The notes beneath the pieces were generated by a model, which was not told the DNA's origin, did not search any database, and was given only the letters and a program-made list of their open reading frames with translations. Below are positions 35,100 to 47,877 of a stretch of DNA of 64,000 nucleotides, piece by piece. Each line of letters begins with the position of its first letter. Position 1 is the stretch's first letter. The stretch comes from Leptobrachium leishanense (taxonomy: Eukaryota > Chordata > Amphibia > Anura > Megophryidae). The stretch spans positions 248,001 to 312,000 of the forward strand of contig CM019066.1 of assembly GCA_009667805.1 (NCBI GenBank). The letters run 5' to 3'. A program made the position numbers and the translations under genes.

Positions 35100-36714
35100 C
35101 AGTTGTGTTCAAAATTATTCAACCCCCACTGAAATTGAGTGTTTTGGCCAGTTTGACATTGATTTTAATCATTCAGTCATCTTGCTTACAATTAAATCAA
35201 AGAGGCATGTGTAGGTCAGACAAATATAACATAACATTTATAATGAAATAACCACAAATGTCTTTTCTGTGCTCACATCATTATCAGTTTTATTCAACCC
35301 CCAAGTGACATTCAATCTTAGTACTTAGTACAACATCCTTTTACAGTTATAACAGCTTTTAAACGTGAAGCATAGCTTGACACAAGAGTCTTGCAGCGAC
35401 CTACGGGTATCTTCGCCCATTCGTCATGGGCAAAAGCCTCCAGCTCAGTCACATTCTTAGGCTTGCGCACTGCAACTGCTTTCTTTAAGTCCCACCAGAG
35501 GTTCTCAATCGGATTTAAGTCAGGTGACTGCGATGGCCACTCCAAAATGTTCCAGCCTTTAATCTGCAACCATGCTCTAGTGGACTTGGAGGTATGCTTG
35601 GGATCATTGTCCTGTTGAAAGGTCCAACGTCTCCCAAGCCTCAGGTTTGTGACGGACTGCATCACATTGTCATCCAAAATCTCCTGGTACTGAAGAGAAT
35701 TCATGGTACTTTGCACACGCTGAAGCTTCCCTGTACCTGCAGAAGCAAAACAGCCCCAAAGCATGATTGACCCCCGCCATGCTTCACAGTAGGCAAGGTG
35801 TTCTTTTCTTCATAGGCCTTGTTCTTCCTCCTCCAAACATAGCGTTGATCCATGGGCCCAAACAGTTCTAATTTTGTTTCATCAGTCCACAGAACACTAT
35901 CCCAAAACTTCTGTGGTTTGTCCACATGACTTTTGGCATACTGCAGTCGACTCTTCTTATTCTTTGGAAACAGCAAGGGGGTGCGCCTGGAGTTCTGGCA
36001 TGGAGGCCTTCATTACGCAGTGTGCGCCGTATTGTCTGAGCTGAAACTTCAGTACCCATATCTGACAAATCTTTTCTCAGTTCCTCAGCAGTCACACAGG
36101 GACTTTTCTCCACTCTACGCTTCAGGTAGCGCACAGCAGTCGAAGTCAGCATCTTCTTTCTGCCACGACCAGGTAGCGTTTCAACAGTGCCCTTTGCCTT
36201 GAATTTGCGAATGATGCTTCCTATGGTCTCTCTTGGCATGTTTAACATCTTTGCAATCTTCTTATAGCCATTGCCCTTCCTGTGAAGAGTAATCACCTCT
36301 TCTCTTGTCTTCCTGGACCATTCTCTTGACTTCACCATGTTTGTAACCATACCAGTAAATGTCTAAAAGGAGCTGAGTATCACAGTCATTTTAAAGCTGC
36401 CTAATTGGTGCTTATTATGCTTTATTGCTGCTCCGTGACATCCACAGGTGTTTTCAATACCTGATTGAAAACACTTGAATGAACCTCTGTTCTTCAGAGT
36501 GGTAGTCTTTAAGGGGTTGAATAATTGTGTCAATGAAGAATTCACAAAAGAAACATTTACTACTGTATTACAAAACCAATTGATGTCATTTTAGTTGCAT
36601 ATGGTTCTTTAAAAAGTCCTTGTAGGATTTCATTCTGAATACAATTACAAATGTACACTAAATTCCCTAAAACCCTTTACAGCATTGGGGGTTGAATAAT
36701 TTTGAACACAACTG
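35100..36714 (-). mobile_element. Tc1-like transposon 2
   Basis: The ends CAGTTGTGTTCAAAATTATT and its complement are flanked by TA (35098-35099, 36715-36716). At 1,615 bp it is a full-length element. It sits within the (TA)n microsatellite of the surrounding MITE, the expected sort of target for a TA-specific transposase. The transposase is on the minus strand. Confidence 0.95.
35318..36350 (-). pseudogene. Tc1 transposase 2, two frameshifts
   Basis: From the ATG at 36350: an N-terminal HTH pair (KSREWSRKTREEVITLHRKG ... PRETIGSIIRKFKAKGTVET), a GRGRKK hook and a second DNA-binding part ([18 protein letters not shown]). A frameshift near 35990 passes to the frame with WTDETKLELFG (first Asp). 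A second shift near 35750 passes to the frame with [14 protein letters not shown] (second Asp), SPDLNPIENLWWDLK (third acidic residue) and an intact C-terminus ending at 35318. All catalytic residues are still present. It is clearly better preserved than the Tc1 at 4980-8417. Confidence 0.9.
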
Positions 36715-36734
36715 TATATATATATATATATATC

Positions 36735-37290
36735 CAGGCACAGACCCCCCAGAATTATATACACAGGCATTGGACACCCAGAATAATATACCCAGCACTG
36801 GACCCCCAGAATAATATACCCAGCTCTGAGCCCCCAGAATAATATAGACAGCACTGAGTCCCCAGAATAATATACCCATCACTGGACCCCCAGAATAACA
36901 TACACAGCACTGAGCCCCCAGAATAATATACACAAGCATTGGACCCCAGAATAATATATCCATCTCTGAACCCCCAGAATAATATACACAGCACTGAGCC
37001 ACCAGAATAATATACACAGCACTGAGCCCCCAGAATAATATGCAGAGCACTGGACCTCCAGAATAATATACACAGCACTGAGCCCCCAGAATAATATGCA
37101 GAGCACTGGACCTCCAGAATAATATACACAGCACTGAGCCCCCAGAATAATATGCACAGCACTGAGCCCCCAGAACAATATACACAGCACTGAGCCCCCA
37201 GAATAATATGTACAGCACTGGACCCCCAGAATAATATACACAAGACTGAACCCCCAGAATAATATGTACAGCACTGGACCCCCAGAATCA
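36735..37290. repeat. 28-bp minisatellite, about 19 units
   Basis: The same unit as at 16025-16482 (CCCCCAGAATAATATACACA plus GCACTGAG). The minus-strand open frames through it, up to 183 codons, are repeat artefacts. Confidence 0.95.
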
Positions 37291-37469
37291 GACCTCAGAA
37301 TCGGATGGGGACCCGCCTGCACCAGCGTGCTCCTGCTCCTCCACGCAGCCGCTGGCTACTGAAGGCTGTGACGCGCTCTCGCGAGATCTCGCCTGTAAGC
37401 TGTGTTACATCCTTCAGAGGATAAGGGCGGATCCAGACACAGGTTTCGGGGGGCATTCTCACATGAATA

Positions 37470-38060
37470 GATTGCCCCCAGCTCACATGGGTATATTTGC
37501 CCCAGCTCACATGGATATATTTGCCCCAGCTCATGTGGATATATTGCCCCCAGCTCACGTGGATATATATTGCCCCCAGCTCTTATGGATATATTGCCCC
37601 AGCTCATATGGATATATATTGCCGCCAACTCATATGCATATATTGCCCCCAAGCTCACATGGATATATTGCCCCCAGCTCTTATGGATATATTGCCCCCA
37701 GCTCATATGGATATATTGCCCCCAGCGCATATGGATATATTGCCCCCAGCTCTTATGGATATATATTGCTCCCAGCTTTTATGGATATACAGTGCCCCAG
37801 CTCATATGGATATACCTTGCCCACAGCTCTTATCGATATATATTGCACCCAGCTCTTATCGATATATATTGCCCCCAGCTCTTATGGATATATATTGCCC
37901 CAACTCTTATGGATATATATATATATTGCCCCCAGCATTTATGTTGCCCCAGCTCTTATGGGTATATATTGCCCCAGCTCTTGTAGATATATATTGCCCC
38001 AGCTCTTATGGGTATATATTGCCCCCAGCTCTTATGGATATATTGCCCCAGCTCACCTCT
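37470..38060. repeat. 24-26-bp minisatellite, about 22 units
   Basis: The unit is GGATATATTGCCCCCAGCTC plus (T/A)TAT. The sister element at 15755-16894 has only three such units (16485-16600), so the array has expanded. The open frames of up to 250 codons with YGYIAPSS are artefacts of stop-free units. Confidence 0.95.
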
Positions 38061-38177
38061 CTGCCAGGCCCGAAACAATTGGCTGGCCGCACAATGCCGG
38101 CGGCCGCGTGTTTTTCCTCCTACGCACGGCTGCCAGCATAAAGCTCTCCTCTGCCACTCTCCTGGGATGGGATCTAT

Positions 38178-39705
38178 TAGACATGTGCACAGCACAAAAT
38201 TTCGTTTTGAACTAATGGATTAGTCCTAAAATGCAATTTATTTAGTTGCTAAAGAAATTTGTTTTCAGTTCTTTAGTATGAAAACTAATTTCCTTCATCC
38301 GAAAACCAGTGGATACAATTACTATTGTAGTGGCTCCTCAGAGGGCTGAGATCGCTGCTTGTTACAGTATCTCTCACTCTCTGCACAATGTGTCAGGCAA
38401 AGCTGTTACAGTAATTGACTGCTGCTCATCACAGTGCTCAGAGTTTCAGTAAAACTAGTAAATAATATTTTTATATATAAGAGGTTAGAACAATATTATT
38501 TCCTTGTTTTACTGAAACTCTGAGCGCTGTTACAGTCAGTTACTGTAACAGCTGAGCCTGATACATTGAACTGAGAGATAATATAACAAGCAGCCGATCT
38601 CAGCGCTCACAGTCACTGGATTTAAAGGGCTAAAAAAAAAAGGCTCCTCTCTGTATAATGTAGATAACATCCTCTTGCATTAATTAATACCCCTCTCTGT
38701 ATAATGTATACAACATCCACCTGCACTAATTAATGCCCCTCTCTGTATAGAACATCCTACTGCATTTGCATGTGGAGGGTGCAGAACTTCGGAATGCAAT
38801 GCTTATCCAGCACAGTAGAGGGAACTTTTACTTAAACTTTGTATCTCTGTGGGGGAGACACAGGAATATAAAAGCAAGGGAGAGGGAAAATATTAACGTA
38901 AATCGGTCTGAAAGCTCAGAGAAGAGATGACTGTTGCAAATTTATTTTAATAATAAAATAAAGCACTTTAAATACAGGGAAAACATTCAAATAAATCACA
39001 CTGAAGGCTCATAATGACAGAGGAACTGTGAGAGCTGGATAATAAATGTATCAGACGTAAAAAAAAACTTTATAACAAGCAGCACTGGGAGAGGAGAGGG
39101 ACTTTATATAAAACGTGTATTATAGATGAGGAAAGGGGATAGTGCTCCTGGATAATATAAAATGTATCAGACCTGAGTCCCTACTATGCAGAGCGGGAGG
39201 GGAGATAACACACGTTTTATAAAGTCCCTCTCTTCTCCCAGCGCTGCTTGTTATAAAGGGGTTTTTACTATCCAGCACTCCTCTGTCATTAGCTTTCAGT
39301 GTGATTTATTTGTTATGTTTTCCTTCTCCAGCTGCTTTTATCATCTTGTCTGCCTCATAGACATGCAAGGGTTAAGTAAAGGTTTTCTCTTCTGTGATGG
39401 CTGTCTGTGCTGCGAGTGAGTATTCTGGAGCTCTATCGCTGTCAGATTTTTGGGTAGAGGTCGGGAAGGATTACACATACAAACCTTTTCTGTAGCTTTG
39501 CGATGTTGCGCTCCTCATTGCTGGTCTCCTTCACTCATCAATGTAATATCACAAAAAGGACTGACACTAAAATGTAATACATTTTATTTTAGTTTCTTTC
39601 ATTTTTTGTACTGAGCAGTTTCGTATCTCTTGAGTCATAAGAAAACGAAATTATCCCAAAATTCGGACTAAATCGTTTTAGTACTAAAACGTATGCACAT
39701 GTCTA
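38178..39705 (+). mobile_element. hAT MITE, TIR TAGACATGTGCA, copy 2
   Basis: The same perfect 12-bp ends as copy 1 at 9359-10480. The exact 8-bp duplication GGATCTAT lies at 38170-38177 and 39706-39713. It has fewer tandem units than copy 1 but about 700 bp of extra interior (38785-39505) with no recognisable gene. Confidence 0.95.
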
Positions 39706-39950
39706 GGATCTATCCAGCAGGCAGCCGCGATCTCACGAGATCGTGGCTGCCTGGTGGATGGATCCCATTCCAGGGGAGCTGCAGAGGAGAGCTTTATGCT
39801 GGCAGCCGCGCTTAGTTGGAAAAACATGCGGCCGCCAGCTAAATTGTTTTGGGCTTGGGCCACAGCGGGACCTGCGTTCCCGCAGGGTTCCCACTGTGGG
39901 AGAAGTGCGGGAACGCCATTCCTGTGCGTTCCCGCCGGACTCAAGCCCTG

Positions 39951-41640
39951 TATCATATTGAACAAGTATAACATCATTGTCTGGTGTCTGTTAACCCTTT
40001 GTGGTTATATTACTGTCTTCCCAGATATTAGGCACTTTTGCAGACCATCAAAGGATCAGAAAGGTGGATAGCAATCTGTATACAGGGACCAGTACCATAG
40101 ATCCTAGGGGAAACCATGACAGTGAGGTACATATGAGCTGGGTGGGAAGAGGGAACAAGAAATATACTGTGGGGGTGACAGGTGCCCGGCAGCACCAGGC
40201 CCCTTGCCCTCCTCCCAGGACTCACACTCTCCTGGCCATTGTGTGTGTGCCTTCGGGCCTGGATGAGGGCCTCAGGGTCCTCTCTCTATCACAATGACGG
40301 GATCTCCTCTTGGCACTTGTAAAAGATTAACACTTGGGTATAATGTGTTAGTTAGATCATGGGGACTATCTACTAAATCACAGACACAGTCCCCTCCCCA
40401 AGCCCTCCTACCTAGGGACAGGGCGGCAGCTGTTTTTTTTAAACCCTTAGGGATGTGCGGGCAGTGCCCTTTAAGGGGTTGATTTCACTGGCGAGGCATA
40501 AAGGTACACCTCGCCAGCAGCAGCCTCTGGTTGCTGCTGATTGCGACCGGCCTTGAAAGGGTCAAAGCAGGGATCTCTCACTAAGGCTTCGGTCACAGGA
40601 GCGCACTGAGTGTGTCCGTGTAACTGCACTTCCCTGCGTCCGTCGCCAGGGCTGGTGCTACACAATAGGCAAGTCAGGCAACTGCCAAGGGGGCGCAAAT
40701 CCCCCGGCATTTTTGCCACTCTCAAAAGCTTGGTCCTTACGTGCACAGCATTGGTGTCTTGGCTCCAACCTCTCAAGCCAGCCACTCTGTGTGTGCAGGC
40801 TCTGTCCGCCCCTTCCAGGCAGGGTTCGCCTCCGCCCTCTCCTGGCAGGGTCCATCTCTGCCCCTCCAGGCAGGGTCCGCCTCCCAGGAGCTTCTCCACT
40901 GCAGCAACAAATTCTGTGCAGGTGATGTGAGGAGTGAGAGCATAAAGCTTCCTGCTACCCCACCTGGCTCCTCCTCTTCAATCAGCATCCTGTCCCGCGC
41001 TGTAGCCGACAATCTGTTGATTTATTCAGGAAAGGTTGACGCTGTGCAGACAATGACGCTCCGGACATGAGTCAATTTGCAGTAAAGACATCCTTTATTA
41101 TGGTACCAGACTTGAGTCGGATGGGCTCCGCAAAACTCAAGTACCGTTTTTGGTAAAATGATATTAACAAACTAGCAGTGAAATTTTCTAAAGATAAATA
41201 CAAATGACCTTGATTAGGTGTACACTTCACCCTAAATTTGGGGGTAACCCTAAATACTTCTGATTAATCACAAATGAAGTACAAAAACATCTAAAATAAA
41301 TCCTTTATTTATAACTTCTTAAAAAAACATATAGTGATAAAGTGCAAATAACATTCATTCACACGTTAAAATATGCTCATGCATATACATGCCACATTAG
41401 TTGCAATTTGAATACTGTATTGTACTATGATACATGAGCAGGATGGTTTCTAATCAATGTCCCATTCTAAATTATTAGTAGAATTGGGACTTCAGATGGA
41501 TTTTAATATAGATATCTTTCGATATAATCTTGGTTTAAATACTTGTTTATACAACACCACCATTAGTCCTCATAAAGCAGACAACCCACTCTTCAATTCA
41601 TTTAATAATTCGTCTATAGAGCGCGCTTCAATTGATTAGG
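39951..41640. other. unassigned accessory sequence
   Basis: No gene is seen. A short perfect hairpin CTGGCGAGG/CCTCGCCAG lies at about 40488-40517. CAGGGCTGGTGCTACACAAT (from about 40647) looks like one end of another hAT MITE, but I find no partner end. Repeated CCTCCAGGCAGGGT-type words at 40810-40880 form a small imperfect tandem. Confidence 0.4.
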
Positions 41641-41948
41641 AAGGGAGTATATTTAAAAGGAAACAAAGTAGCAAAACAAGAGGACATAGTCTTAGATTAG
41701 AGGGGCAAAGGTTTAAAAGTAACATCAGGAAGCATTATTTTACTGAGAGGGTGGTGGATACATGGAAAAGCCTTCCAGTAGAAGTGGTAGAGACCAAAAC
41801 AGTGATTGAATTTAAGCAGGCATGGGATAGGCATAAGGCTATCCTAAATAAAAGATAAATCCAGGTAAAGTATCCATGTAATTGGGCACACTAGATGGGT
41901 CGAAAAGTTCTTATCTGCCGACATTTTCTATGTTTCTATGTTTCTATT
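41641..41948 (+). mobile_element. CR1-type LINE 3' end, 5'-truncated
   Basis: The frame KRKQSSKTRGHSLRLEGQRF ... HYFTERVVDTWKSLPVEVVE ... FKQAWDRH is the C-terminus of a CR1-type RT protein. Its 3' region ends CTATGTTTCTATGTTTCTAT, repeated 8-mers. The family differs from the CR1 at 21041-25460. Confidence 0.8.
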
Positions 41949-42317
41949 AGCTCTAAAGCAAATAACCAACCAGATTAGCTGTGCTTATTGTGGAACAAAT
42001 CCACTTTGGGTTCTTAAGTTTTTGGTAAAATCACAATTCTTATACATTGATTCGTAAAAAAGTACATCCCAGGTACACCCTTTGAGCAAAATCCCCACTC
42101 CCTCCAAATCAGAGACAAAGACCATATTTCAATTATACATGTTTCAAACTATTTAGACACCAACTTAATTTAGTGTATGGAGGCAGAGGATCTGTTGTTC
42201 CTTCTCACGGACATGATGGCATTCTATCCTAGACAAGAACACATCTGCGAAAACTACTTACTTTGTTCTCCATCCATGTGAGTTGGGGCAGGAGTGACCT
42301 TGGGCACTAAATCAAAG
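41949..42317. other. unassigned sequence
   Basis: AT-rich flank of the MITE at 42318. A possible decayed frame is present but no domain is recognised. Confidence 0.4.
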
Positions 42318-43093
42318 GGGTTATTCAAAGAGATCCGAATGGCTGCCGAAAGGTTACCGAACGCTGATTTTCAGCATTCGGTTACCTTTATTGGCCATTC
42401 GGCTATCCAGAGAGCAGGCAGTTCGCCAAATGTTGGCGAATTGCCTGCACAGTGCCCGTTCGGTGCCTGTTTGAGGGCAGTGAAATCCCCATAGCTTTGG
42501 CTATTCAGAGAACAAAAACCAGCAGTGAAAAGTTGCCAAATTGCCCTGCTATTCGGTGGTTTCATTCGGCAGATTTATTCAGGCGAATCCCATAGGCTTT
42601 AATGTTAAAAATATTTAACCCCTACGCCATCACGATCCCTAATTCCTGTGTCTCCTCTCTCCACAGGTAGGCATTATCACCCATCACCCATCATCCACAG
42701 ACACCCACATCTCAACTGATCCCCTGCATACTTTTGCTGGTAGGACCCCCATCACCCAGTATTCGCAGGCACCCACATTATAACGTTTCCTTGTTTTTTT
42801 TCTGTTCTTTTATTTATTTTTGTTTTTCTCCACCATTGCTTTGCTAATTAGCATGTGAATCTCCTGCCCTATTGACACAGCCCATTCAGCTTCAGGTGTT
42901 TGCATTTAGGCAGTTAAAAAGTAAACAGTCCGCCCTTTATAACATTTAAGACCAGCTCCACTGAGCCTTGGCTCTTGTGACATCCCCAAGTGGCATTCTT
43001 AAGTGGACGCGCAGAGTTGATTCCTGGAGTTGCGGGACTGGAGAAAGGAACTGCAAGGCCCAATTTTACTCTGGGTAAACGCACGTCTATATC

Positions 43094-46000
43094 ATGCTTT
43101 CTCTCACGCTTCTGCTCTTTACTTCTACCTTTCTCCTTAAATGGAACTCCTGCCCCTCTACCACCGACCCCTACACTATCTGCATCTCCCCCTCCCTCTT
43201 CTCGTCCCACATGATGGCCTCGCATGAGCTCCTTTGTTTCCTCAGAACATGGTCTCCCTCTAACTCTCGTGCTGCCAATCACTCCCACAAATCCCATTCC
43301 CACCTTCTCTTTCTCACCCTCCTGCTGTTACTCTATTCAGGTGACATATCTCCTAACCCTGGCCCCACAACACATCCAATACTTCACTCTCATCCTATCT
43401 CCATCGCACATAAATCACCTCCCTGCAAGCCCAGCAAACTCATTCCCATAATCCCTCAGCGCCTGTCCTCTTTCTCCTGCGCCCTCTGGAACGCTCGCTC
43501 TGTGTGCAACAAACTCACAGCAATCCATGACATCTTCCTTTCAAACTCCTTCAACCTCCTAGCTTTAACTGAAACCTGGCTAACTCCCTCTGACACGGCC
43601 TCCGTTGCTGCTCTCTCACATGGAGGTCTACACTTGAGCCATACCCCCAGACCGGGTGAGAGAAATGGTGGCGGGGTCGGACTCCTGCTCTCTCCCACCT
43701 GCACCTACCAGCATCTCCCTCCACCCCCATCCCTCTCCTTCTCCTCCTTCGAGACACACTGCATCCGCCTGTTCTCTCCTCTGGCTCTCAGGGTGGCAGT
43801 CATCTACCGCCCACCGGGACCAACCTCCCAGTTCTTTGACCACTTTGCTACCTGGCTTTCTCACTTCCTGTCTTCTAATCTTCCATGCCTAATTCTCGGG
43901 GACTTCAACATTCCCATTGATGATCCTTCCGCCCCTGCTGCCTCCAAACTTCTTTCACTCACGTCCCCCTGGACTCACACAATCCTCCCTCCTCCCTACC
44001 CACCGCGATGGTCACGCTATTGACCTTGTCTTTTCCAACCTCTGCTCCATTTCTGAGTTCAACTGTCGCCCTTTCCCCATCTCTGACCACCACCTTCTCT
44101 CTTTCAACCTATCTGGACTTCCTAAACACCCGGCTCCCCCACCCCGAACACACCACTCGCAGAAATCTACATGCTGTGGACCCCCATCAATTCTCCAACT
44201 TACTTCACCACCTCCGTCATACCTCATCCTTCACCTGCCCTGATGCTGCCACTAATCACTACAACACTACTCTTATCTCTGCTCTAGACACTCTCGCTCC
44301 TCTTCGACTCTGTAAGGCCCCACGCCGCCAGCTTCAGCCCTTCCACACCCTCCAGACACGCTACCTGCAAAGATGCTCCCGCACCGCAGAGCGTGCCTGG
44401 AGGAAATCCCGCTCTGAAGCTGATTTTGTTCACTTCAAGTTTATTCTCCGGTCATACACCGCTGCCTCCACTTGGCCAAACAATCCTTCTTCTCATCTCT
44501 TATATCTACGCTGTCCTCCAACCCTAAACGGCTCTGGTCCACCTTCAACACCCTCCTCTACCCACCTGCACCTCCCCCCACAGCTGCCTTCAGCGCTCAA
44601 GACCTGGCAGACTACTTCCTCAGTAAAACTCTAACTATCAGAAGCAACATCCCAACACAAGATAGTTATCTGCCACCTCCACTCCCAGAGGTCCCCTCTG
44701 CCACCCTCTGTCGCTTCCTCCCAGCCACTGAGGAGGAAGTCAATTCCTCATTGTCCTCCTCACATCTCACCACATGCCGCTCGACCCCATTCCCTCACAT
44801 CTAATTCCTCCCCTCTCCTCCTCCCTCACCCCTGCTCTCACACACATCTTCAACCTATCTCTCTCCACTGGCTCCTTTCCATCCGCCTTCAAACACGCGC
44901 TAGTTACCCCTTTACTAAAGAAACCATCCCTCGATCCCAACTCTCCATCCAACTACCGCCCTGTATCCCTGCTTCCCTTCACATCAAAGCTCTTAGAAAA
45001 ACTAGTCTTCAACCGCCTCTCCCTCTTCCTGTCCTCCAATTCCCTACTTGACCCCCTGCAATCTGGCTTCCGTCCCCTTCACTCAACTGAAACTGCCCTC
45101 ACCAAAGTCACCAACGACCTCCTAACTGCTAAAAAACACGGCCACTATTCTATTCTCATCCTGCTCGACCTCTCGGCTGCTTTTGACACTGTTGACCACC
45201 CCCTCCTTCTACAGACCCTCAACTCTCTGGGTCTCGGTGACACAGCACTCGCTTGGGTCGAATCCTATTTATCCAACAGGTCCTTCTGTGTGTCCTTTGC
45301 TGGAAACTCCTCCTCCTCATTGCCTCTATCTGTTGGTGTACCTCAAGGCTCTGTCCTTGGTCCTCTGCTCTTTTCCATCTACACCTCCTCCCTGGGCAAA
45401 ATCATCAACAGCTTTGGCTTTAATTACCACCTCTACGCTGATGACACTCAGATCTACCTCTCTACCCCTGATCTCTCTCCCCCTGTCCTTTCAAAAGTCA
45501 GTGACTGTTTATCTGGCATCTCCTCCTGGATGGCCTCCCACCACCTAAAGATCAACATGTCAAAGACTGAACTCCTACTTATTCCTCCCTCCAATGCCTC
45601 CCCACCTCCTGACTTCTCTATCACGGTGGAGGGTATCACCATTTCCCCATCAAACCAAGTTCGCTGTCTTGGAGTTACACTTGACTCTGCTCTTTCCTTC
45701 AATCCCCACATCAAGTCTCTTTCCTCCTCCTGCCGATACCAACTGCGTAATATTTCCCGAATTCGGCCATTTCTTACCGCTGTCACCACAAAACAACTCA
45801 TACACGCCCTGGTAATCTCCCGACTCGACTATTGCAATAATCTCTTATCTGGCCTCCCTCTCTCCCGCCTCTCCCCCCTACAATCCATCCTGAACGCCTC
45901 CGCCAGGCTAATTCACCTCACCCGCCGCTCTGTCTCTGCCGCTCCCCTCTGTGAGTCCCTTCACTGGCTCCCCATCCACTGCAGAATTAAGTTCAAAATC

Positions 46001-46282
46001 CTTATCCTTACCTACAAAACCCTCACTAACTCAGCTCCCCACTATCTGTCCTCACTAATCACCAAATACACCCCGGCCCGCTCCCTAAGGTCAAACAGTG
46101 ACCTGCGCCTAGCTTCTCCCCGCATCACCTCTTCCCATGATAGACTGCAGGATTTCTCACGCGCAGCCCCCACTCTCTGGAACGCTCTCCCTCGTACTGT
46201 CAGACTTTCCCCTAACTTCTCTTCCTTCAAACGCTCCCTTAAAACGTTCCTATTTAGGGAAGCCTACCACCCAACTCACTGA
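43094..46282 (+). pseudogene. L2 ORF2 (endonuclease and reverse transcriptase), frameshifted
   Basis: From ATG 43094: about 80 residues with a hydrophobic leader (HLLFLTLLLLLYS), then a 2A-like motif. The AP-like endonuclease follows (SCALWNARSVCNK, LTETWLTPSD, LILGDFNIPIDD), with the final SDHHLLSF in another frame (about 44083). Further frame changes occur near 44240-44470 and 44790. The RT is open from 44774 to 46282 with [25 protein letters not shown] and YADDTQIY, and the usual C-terminal region ([14 protein letters not shown] ... [11 protein letters not shown]). At least three frameshifts make it inactive. The RT half is unbroken for 502 codons. Confidence 0.9.
43340..43366 (+). other. 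2A-like translational recoding motif
   Basis: This encodes GDISPNPGP directly after a hydrophobic run. The 2A consensus is D-(V/I)-E-x-N-P-G-P with the peptide bond skipped between the last G and P. Here S replaces E. 2A-like sequences with hydrophobic leaders are known at the N-termini of some CR1/L2-group LINE proteins, so this is probably ancestral and functional in type; its activity in this variant is unknown. Confidence 0.65.
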
Positions 46283-46655
46283 CACAACCATCAATCACTC
46301 TCACCTTACAGTCCTCTCCTCCTGTTTCCAACCCCAACCCTCCTAGATTGTGAGTTCCTACGGTAATAGGGCCCTCATCTCCTCCTGTACTGTTTGTCAA
46401 ATGTTGTTCAATGTATTGTAACCCTGTCTATACTGTGCTTATTGTACAGCGCTGCGGAATATGCTGGCGCTTTATAAATAAAGAATAATAATAATAATAA
46501 TAATAATAATTCCCGTTTTAATTCAATATCTAATAAACCGTTGGTTATAATATTCTGCAGTAAAAAGTTTCTTCATTTTTAGATATTTTAGGATCTTTTA
46601 AGCATTTTTCAGGATTTTTTTGGAAAAAATTATTTTTCTTTTTTTTAAAAACAAT

Positions 46656-47877
46656 TTAACCCTTTCGCTGCTGAGGCTTTTCCCGCCCCTGTGCTGAGGT
46701 CATTTTTACCGGTTTTGCTCATCATGTTTAAACGTGTTTTGAAGGCTTATTTTAGTATATTACCCAGACATATTATATATCGTTCTTTCCGTCAGACTCG
46801 GTAGATTCATAATATGTCATTATTATATGTATACGTTATGTCATGTCTGTATATTATAACAAAAAATGCAATAAAATATGTATTTTCAATAATTTACAAC
46901 GTGTAAAGTGTTTTTTTTCACATTTTAACATGCGAGCAATTGCGGTTATATTTTGTATGGGGTGCGCTTGTTAAAAAAATTAGAGATGGGGTCTCGTTAC
47001 ATTTTACGCGATTTTTAACAAACGCACCGCATACAAAAATCGTTAGTGCAGCATCATTGTTCACATTATAATTGAAATGGGAACAATATTGCTGCATTAA
47101 CAAACCAAAAAAAAGAAAAACAAATGTTTATTTTTTTTTTTTATAATTTTTTTTAAATATATTTTTATTTTTAATTTTAATTTTTTTTAAAAAACTTTTT
47201 TCACTTTCATGTTTGGTATCGTTGGAACGGCCATGCTCTGGCCGATCCAACCATACCAAACATTAACCCCTAACTGCCACGGATCGGGAGATAGGGAGTT
47301 CATTGGAACTCCCTATCTACACCGTTGGTGGCAGTTAGGGGTTAACTCTAGGACTGGCGTCATCGTGCTACGCACGATGACACCAGTCCTCAGGGGGAGT
47401 TCCCGGAGGCTTGGCCGACATCCAAGATGTCGGCCAGCTCCGGAAAGGATCGCGAACCGGTGCTTTTCAGCGCCGATTCTCGATCCAGCTCCCCAGGGGT
47501 TAATGCCAGGCACCATTTGGAAGGGCAGGCTGTGCCCTTCCAAATGGTGCCTGGGTTAACCCCCGCAACGCCGCCGATCGGGAGGGAGAGAGGTCCGACT
47601 GACCTCCCCCCTCCCTTTCAGGCGCCTCCTCCGCACATGCGGGGGGGCGCCTGAATTAGGTGTCATCGCGCTGCCGCGATGACACCTAATTCCGGCGGCT
47701 GCGGTTCCGGATGCCGGGCTGACATTGAGGATGTCAGCCCGCACCGGGGGGGCCAGCGATCGGCCGGAACCCGGCCGAACGCTGACCCCAAAGGGAGGAC
47801 GTGCTCAGCGCGTCCTCCGCACAGCAGCGGTAATGCGGAGGACGCGCTCAGCGCGTCCTCCGCATTGAAGTGGTTAA
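46656..47877 (+). mobile_element. piggyBac-like MITE, copy 3
   Basis: It is flanked by TTAA at 46656-46659 and 47874-47877. It is close to 18995-20228 along its whole length, including the GTAGATTCATAATATGTCAT block and the GC-rich hairpins. It lies within MITE family B; the relative at about 58660 reads TTTTTTTTAATAGC, an empty TTAA site. Confidence 0.85.

Larger units (their letters stand above)
34839..39950 (+). mobile_element. hAT MITE, CAGGG type, copy 2, with nested insertions
   Basis: The left end AAGGGTCAAGTCCTGGGG has lost the first C. The right end reads GACTCAAGCCCTG. The contents match 15755-16894 in order: GTGAGGGAACTCACCCACGA, the TA run, the 28-bp array, the 24-bp array and a GC-rich 3' third (split by a second hAT MITE). 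A Tc1 lies in the TA run and a TAGACATG hAT MITE at 38178-39705. I could not find a matching 8-bp duplication. Confidence 0.8.
42617..46510 (+). mobile_element. L2-type LINE, copy 1, nearly full length
   Basis: The 3' end TACAGCGCTGCGGAATATGC, then TGGCGCTTTATAAATAAAG and an (AAT)n tail, is the L2 signature of fishes and frogs. It spans a 5' untranslated region, endonuclease, RT and 3' end over about 3.9 kb. The relative at 58530 gives an empty-site comparison for the left and right junctions. Confidence 0.85.

Noticed and set aside
37463..38215. Plus-strand frames with repeated YGYIAPSS
   Set aside because: A by-product of the 24-26-bp minisatellite; several overlapping frames are open at once.
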